Part shown: positions 1-6,287 of the stretch, piece by piece
Numbering within the stretch: position 1 is the stretch's first letter
Layout of the letters: each line of letters begins with the position of its first letter
DNA from: Hyphomicrobiales bacterium
GTDB lineage: Bacteria; Pseudomonadota; Alphaproteobacteria; Rhizobiales; S144-23
Assembly (NCBI GenBank): GCA_015494375.1
Contig: WGBL01000114.1
Location: 1-13,058, forward strand
Length of the DNA: 13,058 bases
Direction: 5' to 3'
Notes under the pieces: generated by a model
Seen by the model: the letters and a program-made list of their open reading frames with translations, nothing else
What the model was told of the DNA's origin: nothing
Databases searched by the model: none
Translations under genes and position numbers: made by a program

Positions 1-3000
1 CTTTTCGGCGGCTCCGTTGCTGCTCTCGGCGCACTCTTCCTCGGGGCCAATGTCATCGCCTGCCTTGGTGGTCGCAAACGTCTCGGCGGCGCCAGGCGAC
101 TCGAGCGAACCGTCTCTGTCGGCCGAGCCGTCCACTCCGTAAGCTTCCGAGGGGGCCCCATCCGGTGGTGCTGCGATTGCCGCCACTTCATGCGGCGCCT
201 CAGTCGGGGCTTGCTCAGCCGCCATGTCCCGGCCCTCTTCAGGCTGCTCGAGGGGCAGCCCCGCCTCGCTATCGCTGTCAGAGTCTAAGCCCGCCGCCGC
301 ATCGGCCGCAACCTCTTCGTTCGCATATGCCTCCGAGGCCTCCGAGCGCCGGTTGCGGCGCCCGCCCCGCCGCCCGCGACGGCGCGGGCGCTTGGCCCTG
401 GCTTGTGTGCTTTCAACGCCTTCCGCGGGCTCCGCCGTCGCACTCTCGGCCTCCTCGAGCTGATCCGCTGCCGCTGCCCCGGCCTGCTCGACCATCTCGG
501 CCGCCTCCGCAGCCTCGGCATCCACAATAGCCGCCTCGACCCTCTCCCTCTCATTGCGAGAGCGGCGCTTGCGGCGGCGTCGGCGGGCCTTTTTCTTTGG
601 TGGCTCCTCCTCGGCCGCCAAAACGCCGTCAGGCGGTGCGAGGCCCCAATCGAGTTGGACCACGGCACTGGGAGCGCCGGTTTGTGTCTCCCGCGCCGCC
701 ACCTGCTCGATGGTGAAGTTAGCGCCTTGCAGCACCGGATCGCCGCTGACCATAACCCGCGCGCCATAGCGCTCCTCGAGATCGCGGATATAGTCGCGCT
801 TGTGATTGAGGATATAGAGCGCCGCCTCGACCGAGGTCTTGGCCTGAAGGTCACCCTCGACGCCCCTCATGAAGGCATCCTCGAGCGCCCGCAGAACCGA
901 GAGCGCCACCGACTCGACCGAGCGAATGACGCCCGTGCCCTGGCAATGGGGGCATTGCGAGGTGCTGCCCTCGAGCACGCCGGTGCGCAACCTCTGGCGT
1001 GACATCTCAAGGAGACCGAAGTGGCTGAGCCGGCCCACTTGAATGCGGGCGCGATCGTTCTTGAGGCATTCCTTGAGGCGCCGCTCGACGGCGCGGTTGT
1101 TGCGCCGCTCGTCCATGTCGATGAAGTCGATCACAATAAGCCCGGCGAGATCGCGTAGACGCAATTGCCGCGCAATCTCCTCGGCCGCCTCGAGGTTGGT
1201 GCTGAGCGCGGTCTCCTCGATCGAGTGCTCGCGCGTCGACCTGCCGGAATTGACGTCGATGGCAACAAGCGCCTCGGTCTGGTTGATGACGATATAGCCG
1301 CCCGACGGCAAGGGGACGATGGGCGAGAACATGGCGTTGAGCTGACGCTCAATCTGATAGCGCGAGAAAAGCGGCTCGGGCTCCTTATAGAGGCGCACGT
1401 TCTTGGCATGGCTCGGCATCAGCATGCGCATGAAGCTCTTGGCCTGCCGATAGGCCTCCTCGCCGGCCACCAGAACCTCGTCGATGTCCTTGGAATAGAG
1501 ATCCCGGATCGAGCGCTTGATGAGATCGCCCTCCTCATAGACAAGCGCCGGTGCTGTCGATTTGAGCGTGAGATCGCGGACGTTCTCCCAGAGCCGGAGC
1601 AAATACTCGAAGTCGCGCTTGATCTCGGCCTTCGAGCGGCTGGCGCCCGCGGTCCGCACGATGACGCCCATGCCCGGCGGAACCTCGAGTTCGCTCGCGA
1701 TCTTGCGCAGGCGCTTGCGGTCGACCGGGTTGGTGATCTTGCGCGAGATGCCGCCGCCGCGCGCCATGTTGGGCATCAGCACCGTGTAGCGCCCGGCAAG
1801 CGAGAGATACGTGGTCAGTGCCGCCCCCTTGTTACCCCGCTCCTCCTTGACCACTTGCACAAGAATGATCTGACGGCGCTTGATCACCTCCTGGATGCGG
1901 TACTGGCGACGCAGGCGCCGCGATGGGTCAACCCTGGCTTCCTCAATGGCGTCATCGGCGCCAACCGACTCAACATTGTCTTCGTGGTCATTGTCTTCGT
2001 CGTCACCGATTGCGCCGCGCTCATCGTCGCGCTCCTCAAGCGCCGTATTCGCCTCATTCGCCTCGTCGGGCGCTAGCTCATCGGCCGCTGCCTCGAACTC
2101 TTCTGCGTCTTCGTCAGTCTCACCCTCTTCGGCCTCACCTTCTTCCTTGGCCCAAGGGCCGTCGACACCGGCCTCGCGCTCGTCGGCCTCGATGTCTTCG
2201 AAAGAGGCCCCGGCTGCGGGCTCATCCATCGCACTGGGCTCGAACCCATCGCCACCCGGCTGCCCTTCCACTTCTTGCGCGACTTCTTGCGCGCCTCTGG
2301 CGGTATGCGTCTCGTCGTCGATCTCGACACCGGAGGGAGAGGGGCTCTCGGCGATAACCAGCCTTTCCGAGCCGGCGATCACCTCGAGCACCGAGACCGT
2401 GGTGTGGCGCTCCTCGCCCTCATCCGCTGCGCCTCCTGAGGCGCCTCCACCACTTCTGCCGGTGCTGGCGCCGCCGCCAGCGCCAGTGCCACGCTCGTTC
2501 GCCGCACCCGTCTGCTCCGCAACCGCCTCGGATTGGGCAGCCGGCGTGAGCTCGCCGGCTTCCGCCTCGCCATCATCCGTCTCGCGATCAGGAGCACGTC
2601 CAGAGGCCCGCCGCCCTCTTGCCGGCCGCTTGGCCCGACTGGCACGCCTTGACCCTTGCGCCTCGGCGTCGCCCTCGAGACCCTCTGCCCGGCCGATTTC
2701 CGCCTGCCGCTCGGCCTCTTCGGCCAGCAGAGCCTCGCGGTCGGCAACAGGAATCTGATAGTAGTCGGGATGGATTTCGCTGAACGCCAGGAAGCCGTGA
2801 CGATTGCCGCCATATTCCACGAACGCCGCTTGCAGCGACGGCTCAACCCGCGTCACCTTGGCCAGATAGATATTGCCCCGTAATGGCCGCCTGGCGGCCG
2901 ATTCGTAATCGAACTCCTCTACCCGTCCGTCCTTGAGCACCACGACCCGTGTCTCCTCCGGGTGTGATGCGTCGATAAGCATTTTGTTCTTCTCGTCCAT
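1..3000 (-). CDS. rne: Ribonuclease E (Rne/Rng family), 3' end missing
   Basis: Endoribonuclease of the RNA degradosome, cutting single-stranded RNA for mRNA decay and for rRNA and tRNA maturation. The frame is open for 1000 codons from the ATG at 3000-2998 and leaves the window without a stop. The N-terminus (MDEKNKMLIDASHPEETRV) begins the S1 region. S1 is interrupted at about residues 83-360 by a low-complexity insert, first Arg/Ala-rich and then strongly acidic, and resumes with VKEERGNKGAALTT. The DNase I-like core has both metal-binding aspartates, D582 (AIDVNS) and D625 (VIDFIDM). The zinc-link CPHC is C683/C686. After about residue 770 the tail looks disordered, with Arg/Lys blocks near 801-820 and 864-884 alternating with acidic Ala/Glu-rich stretches, as in degradosome scaffold tails. 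GAGGG at 3011-3015 is the probable ribosome site. The gene is divergent from the amidase gene. Family assignment is secure; RNase E rather than RNase G is favoured by the long tail. Confidence 0.96.
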   Translation of the reverse strand, partial: MDEKNKMLIDASHPEETRVVVLKDGRVEEFDYESAARRPLRGNIYLAKVTRVEPSLQAAFVEYGGNRHGFLAFSEIHPDYYQIPVADREALLAEEAERQAEIGRAEGLEGDAEAQGSRRASRAKRPARGRRASGRAPDRETDDGEAEAGELTPAAQSEAVAEQTGAANERGTGAGGGASTGRSGGGASGGAADEGEERHTTVSVLEVIAGSERLVIAESPSPSGVEIDDETHTARGAQEVAQEVEGQPGGDGFEPSAMDEPAAGASFEDIEADEREAGVDGPWAKEEGEAEEGETDEDAEEFEAAADELAPDEANEANTALEERDDERGAIGDDEDNDHEDNVESVGADDAIEEARVDPSRRLRRQYRIQEVIKRRQIILVQVVKEERGNKGAALTTYLSLAGRYTVLMPNMARGGGISRKITNPVDRKRLRKIASELEVPPGMGVIVRTAGASRSKAEIKRDFEYLLRLWENVRDLTLKSTAPALVYEEGDLIKRSIRDLYSKDIDEVLVAGEEAYRQAKSFMRMLMPSHAKNVRLYKEPEPLFSRYQIERQLNAMFSPIVPLPSGGYIVINQTEALVAIDVNSGRSTREHSIEETALSTNLEAAEEIARQLRLRDLAGLIVIDFIDMDERRNNRAVERRLKECLKNDRARIQVGRLSHFGLLEMSRQRLRTGVLEGSTSQCPHCQGTGVIRSVESVALSVLRALEDAFMRGVEGDLQAKTSVEAALYILNHKRDYIRDLEERYGARVMVSGDPVLQGANFTIEQVAARETQTGAPSAVVQLDWGLAPPDGVLAAEEEPPKKKARRRRRKRRSRNERERVEAAIVDAEAAEAAEMVEQAGAAAADQLEEAESATAEPAEGVESTQARAKRPRRRGRRGGRRNRRSEASEAYANEEVAADAAAGLDSDSDSEAGLPLEQPEEGRDMAAEQAPTEAPHEVAAIAAPPDGAPSEAYGVDGSADRDGSLESPGAAETFATTKAGDDIGPEEECAESSNGAAEK

Positions 3001-3283
3001 AGTGAAGGTTCCCTCGCACCTGCATGTGTGCCGGGCGGCCCGCCATCGCCAAGGTGGCCAAGGGCCACAAGGCGCGCGCCAAAAAGCCGGCTGGGCAAGG
3101 TGCGGAAATGATGTCGCCGTCTCGGCACCGCGAAATCGCGGCGGCCCAAGCGCATCGAGGCGCCCGGAGCCCGCGATGGCGCAAAACATGCGGCCCGACG
3201 CTGAGGCCGGCATGCTCTTGCTGAGTTGCGCGAGAGGCGTGTTGTCATGATTCGTTGCTATCCAGTCATGGATGCACAATTCG

Positions 3284-3345
3284 AACTGGTGGTCGCCAAT
3301 TGATCGAACTGGTGGTCGCTAATCGAAAACTGGTGGTTGCCAGCC
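3284..3345. repeat. Three direct repeats of AACTGGTGGTCGCCAAT type
   Basis: Copies start at 3284, 3307 and 3328 (spacing 23 and 21 bases): AACTGGTGGTCGCCAAT, AACTGGTGGTCGCTAAT and AACTGGTGGTTGCCAGC. Multiple short repeats of this kind occur at the ends of IS21-family insertion sequences, so this could be the scar of a lost element. No transposase remnant was recognised next to it, so that origin is a guess. Confidence 0.7.
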
Positions 3346-3424
3346 GAACACACGCTTGCCAGTCTTGACCATGGTCTTGACCACAGGCCGAATGGAAACA
3401 TCCGAGTGGGGCATGGCCCCAAGA

Positions 3425-3522
3425 TTCCTGCCGGGTCCCCTTACCTCGTTCGGGTTCCCGAGACTCTTGTCGGGTCCCCTTTCAGGTTCCTGCCGGGGCC
3501 CTTGTTCCTGCCGGGTTCCTTT
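3425..3522. repeat. Four degenerate copies of TTCCTGCCGGGTCCCCTT
   Basis: The 18-base unit appears at 3425-3442, 3464-3481, 3487-3504 and 3505-3522, the last two directly in tandem. Differences are mainly single-base changes. No function can be assigned. Confidence 0.75.
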
Positions 3523-3900
3523 TGTCATGTGCCATGGTTGTCATGCGCTGTCGCCCGACTCCACGGCGGCACGGGCACCCGACGAGCCCGGACCAAACCA
3601 CAAAACCGCCTGACTCGTGCAACCTCCCAATTCGATGCCAAGCCACGACGGAAAAACTTCTATGCGCTGGCGAAGCCTGAGACCACACATCCTGAGGGCC
3701 CAGCGCCATCGCCGGCTTGAACGCTGAGTTGGCAAAGCCTCAAGAGAGATCCTTTGCCGGCCTTCGACCAACGGCTCGTTCCGATCGACAACCCAATCCA
3801 ACAACGGATCAAGGGGGGCCAACTGCAGATCACACCCTGCCCAAGGCCCGAAAGCCCCGCCACGGCAGCCAGCGCGCAGGTCAATGGCAAAGAGCGCTCT

Positions 3901-3960
3901 CACGTTCCCGCCCACGGCAAGGAACACGATCACGCTTCCGCCAACGGCAATATGCGCAGA
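3901..3960. repeat. Two tandem 30-bp units
   Basis: Units 3901-3930 and 3931-3960 match at 17 of their first 20 positions (CACGTTCCCGCCCACGGCAA against CACGCTTCCGCCAACGGCAA) and diverge afterwards. Looks like an old tandem duplication. Confidence 0.6.
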
Positions 3961-3989
3961 TGCGCTCCGGCGGTCGGCTGGCTCTCGGT

Positions 3990-4019
3990 GCTCCTGGGCG
4001 CTCTTGGGCGCTCCTGGGC
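3990..4019. repeat. Three tandem 10-bp units GCTCCTGGGC
   Basis: Units 3990-3999, 4000-4009 and 4010-4019. The outer two are identical and the middle one differs at one base (GCTCTTGGGC). Simple tandem repeat in non-coding DNA. Confidence 0.8.
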
Positions 4020-4028
4020 GCCCCGGTC

Positions 4029-4066
4029 CGAAACGATCACGATGGACGGGATTGTTTCGAAACGAT
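4029..4066. repeat. CGAAACGAT repeated directly and inverted
   Basis: CGAAACGAT occurs at 4029-4037 and 4058-4066 in the same direction. Between them, at 4051-4059, lies ATTGTTTCG, the inverse with one mismatch. Repeated nonamers in two orientations could be an operator, but no regulator or target gene is evident. The amidase start is about 520 bases downstream. Confidence 0.4.
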
Positions 4067-4141
4067 GTGCCTCTATTTACGTGCTGGCGGTGAGACTGGC
4101 AAGCTTGAAGCCTCCTTGGTCATCGATTTTTCCCGTCTGAC

Positions 4142-4181
4142 AACGCCTTATTAACACAGAACAGGTTAAACGAGGCGTTAA
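4142..4181. promoter_or_regulatory. Long imperfect dyad with TTAA boxes
   Basis: AACGCCT (4142-4148) pairs with AGGCGTT (4173-4179), and inner TTAAC pairs with GTTAA, giving an interrupted stem with an A-rich loop. The right arm also contains TTAA-N8-TTAA (4166-4181), one base wider than the CtrA consensus TTAA-N7-TTAA known from alphaproteobacteria. It may be a regulatory dyad or a hairpin. There is no T-run for a classical terminator. Confidence 0.35.
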
Positions 4182-4367
4182 AGGGGCCTCCCGCCGCTCC
4201 GGCGTTGAGCTCCGGCCAGGGTGCCCGGATGGCACCGACGGGCGTCATCATTTCTCCAAGCTCTTGTGATTGCTGGCGGGGCGTGCTCAAAGGGCCTGGC
4301 AAGACCCCGTGCGACGAGGGCATCAAGCGCTCCAAGGACGGGGCGACATCCAGACGGCAGGACAGGC

Positions 4368-4585
4368 GGGGGGGAGGCGAAACCGGAAAGGGCTGTGAGG
4401 GCCGCGAAGCCGGAATGGGCGGCGGGAGCGGTGAGGCCAGAATGCGGGGCGCATTAAATGCTTGGGCGTATTATCTCGATTGCCGGGCAAGCCCGAGGAC
4501 CCTGGCCGGCCAAGATAAAGGATTGAGCTGACCCGGAATGACGGGGTGAAGCCGGAACAAGGGGGCGAAGCCAGGGGGTGAGGCA
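4368..4585. repeat. G-rich degenerate repeats, unit about 19 bases
   Basis: The clearest copies are 4535-4553 (GGAATGACGGGGTGAAGCC) and 4554-4572 (GGAACAAGGGGGCGAAGCC), with a partial third at 4573-4585 that includes the amidase ribosome site and start codon. Related GGAATG and GAAGCCGG words occur at 4385-4445. An 11-bp palindrome GCATTAAATGC (4451-4461) sits between the two blocks. On the minus strand the words resemble the CATTCCGG-type dispersed repeats common in alphaproteobacterial intergenic DNA. Confidence 0.5.
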
Positions 4586-6084
4586 TGGTCTGCAAACTCG
4601 GTCATTGGCAAATTGTCCGGCGCTTCGCACAGCGACTGTGGGCACGCCATGCTCCCTCGATCGGGCCGGTTGGGCGCACCGAGCCCAACGTCGCGCCGCT
4701 CGGGCCAGCGGCCACACCGTCGAGGCACAAGAGAGCGCGCCGGTCGGCAATGCCTGCAACACCAAGCAGCGACACCCGCTCAGCGGCTCACAAGCTCTTT
4801 CCGCTCGCTCTACCCACCCTCCTCTTTGCTAGCCACATCGGCCCGGGCCCGTCCGCTCTTTTCGCTCAGACGGCGCTCGCCGCCTCGCCCGCCGCGGTGC
4901 CGCGTCCCGAGCTTGTTGCCAGTGGCGCCCGACTGAGTGGCAACCGCGAACGCACGCGGCTCGTTGTCGATCTCTCGCGCCATATCAAAGAGAGTGAGCT
5001 CGACGTCTTTACGCTCGCGCGCCCCTATCGGGTGGTCATCGACATGCCGGCAGTCGAGTTTCGCTTGCCGACGGGGCTCGGGCGCAAGGGCAAAGGGCTT
5101 GTGCACAGATTTCACTACGGCACCTACGTCGCGGGGCGCGCACGCATCGTCGTCGAGGTTGCGGGGCCCGTGCGCGTTGCCAATGTGCGCGTGGCCAAGT
5201 CCGGCATCAAGTCCAGCATCATAGGGCCCGCGCGCCAAGCGCCGGCGCAGCTCGTGCTCGAAATCGTCCCTAGCACGCCCGAACGGTTTCTTCGCGTCAT
5301 CGAGGAACGCCGGCGCTGGCGGCCACGCATCCGGCTCGAAGCGCCTGCCAAGGCGAGCACGGTCGATTCGGCGCGTGACGGGCGCACCGTCATTGTCATC
5401 GACCCGGGCCATGGCGGCATCGACTCGGGCGCCATCAGCCGCAATGGCACGCTCGAAAAATTCGTCGTTCTCCGATTTGCCAAGCTGCTTCGCAAAAAAC
5501 TGCTCGAGCATGGCCATGATGAGGTGATTCTCACTCGCGACCACGATGTTTATGTGCCGCTCGGTAAACGGGTCACGTTTGCCCAGTCCAAGAAAGCCGA
5601 TCTGTTCATTTCGCTTCATGCCGACTTCGTCTCACGGCGCTGGGCGAAGAAGGCGCGCGGCGCCACCGTCTACACATTGTCCGATCGCGCCTCGGACCAG
5701 ATATCGCGCGAGCTCGAGCAACACGCCAACCGCTCCGACATTATCGCGGGCGTCGAGTTTGCCGAGGAGTCGCAACCGGTGCGTAAGATCCTGGTCGATC
5801 TCTTGCGGCGCGAGACGAACCTGCGCACCCTGGCCTTCGCCGGCACGCTGGTTGACGAGTTACGGCGCGCAACCCGCCTCAAGCAGGAGCCGCATCGCTC
5901 GGCCGCGTTCCGCGTCTTGAAAGCGCCCGAGATTCCTTCAGTTCTCATCGAGCTCGGCTATCTCAGCAATGCCATCGATGAGAAACTCCTCAAATCTCAG
6001 GCCTGGCGCGAGAAGGTCGCCGAGCAGATTGCTGTGGCTGTCGACAAGTATTTGGAACAGCGCGTCGCAAAGTTGCCGTATTAA
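4585..6084 (+). CDS. amiC: N-acetylmuramoyl-L-alanine amidase (AmiC type)
   Basis: Zinc-dependent periplasmic hydrolase that removes stem peptides from peptidoglycan, typically at the division septum. In the 499-residue frame, an AMIN domain (about 105-230, septal targeting) is followed by an Amidase_3 domain (about 268-490). Expected zinc ligands and catalytic residues are visible: H276 in DPGHGG, E291 in GTLEK, H345 in SLHAD and E456 in IELGYLSN. A hydrophobic export segment lies at 71-99, ending TALAASP. The start is uncertain: ATG 4585 has a strong AGGGGGTGA (4573-4581) but would put about 70 residues before the hydrophobic core. ATG 4750 (Met56) gives a normal signal peptide but has no good ribosome site. 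The 4585 ribosome site lies inside a G-rich repeat and may be fortuitous. The PBP1A gene follows on the same strand. Confidence 0.93.
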   Translation: MVCKLGHWQIVRRFAQRLWARHAPSIGPVGRTEPNVAPLGPAATPSRHKRARRSAMPATPSSDTRSAAHKLFPLALPTLLFASHIGPGPSALFAQTALAASPAAVPRPELVASGARLSGNRERTRLVVDLSRHIKESELDVFTLARPYRVVIDMPAVEFRLPTGLGRKGKGLVHRFHYGTYVAGRARIVVEVAGPVRVANVRVAKSGIKSSIIGPARQAPAQLVLEIVPSTPERFLRVIEERRRWRPRIRLEAPAKASTVDSARDGRTVIVIDPGHGGIDSGAISRNGTLEKFVVLRFAKLLRKKLLEHGHDEVILTRDHDVYVPLGKRVTFAQSKKADLFISLHADFVSRRWAKKARGATVYTLSDRASDQISRELEQHANRSDIIAGVEFAEESQPVRKILVDLLRRETNLRTLAFAGTLVDELRRATRLKQEPHRSAAFRVLKAPEIPSVLIELGYLSNAIDEKLLKSQAWREKVAEQIAVAVDKYLEQRVAKLPY

Positions 6085-6287
6085 AGCGAACTGTATGGGC
6101 CCCAAGGTGTGCCCGCACGGCCACATCTCGTCCGCATCCTGCGAAAAGTGCTGGACCGATAAGCGTTATTGGCGCAAATCTGCGGTGTGGTCGTGGCGTC
6201 AGAGCGCAACCGGGGGTATCGAACCAAAAACGAGAAAAACGAGGATGAACGGGCGCCGGCACGGCTCCCAACACCAAATCGACAAGC
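6085..6287. other. 203-bp spacer between amidase and PBP1A genes
   Basis: No terminator or clear promoter is seen. A 74-codon frame from ATG 6095 to 6319 encodes a Cys/His-containing N-terminus (CPHGH followed by SCEKCW) but has no ribosome site and overlaps the mrcA start, so it is not called as a gene. Confidence 0.5.

Larger units (their letters stand above)
3001..4584. other. 1.6 kb gap without a supported gene; repeat mosaic
   Basis: No reading frame here has a recognisable domain, a good ribosome site and a protein-like composition together. The first 250 bases upstream of rne are very GC-rich with self-complementary runs such as GGCGCGCGCC (3071-3080), so the rne leader could be structured. 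That is inference; rne leader autoregulation is known in E. coli. The rest holds several unrelated families of short degenerate repeats and dyads, listed separately. The promoters of rne and of the amidase should lie here, but I could not place -35/-10 boxes with confidence. Confidence 0.6.

Noticed and set aside
1880..2758. Long plus-strand open frame rich in Ser/Ala/Pro opposite rne
   Set aside because: It is a composition shadow of the acidic S1 insert of RNase E; no ribosome site or domain.
3319..3933. Minus-strand open frames in the rne-amidase gap with a faint transposase-like feel
   Set aside because: No recognised transposase motif such as DDE/DEDD, no good ribosome site, and the frames run through the short repeats, so the amino-acid patterns reflect repeats.
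4166..4181. CtrA site TTAA-N7-TTAA
   Set aside because: The observed spacing is eight bases rather than seven, so it is not called as a site; kept only as part of a low-confidence dyad.
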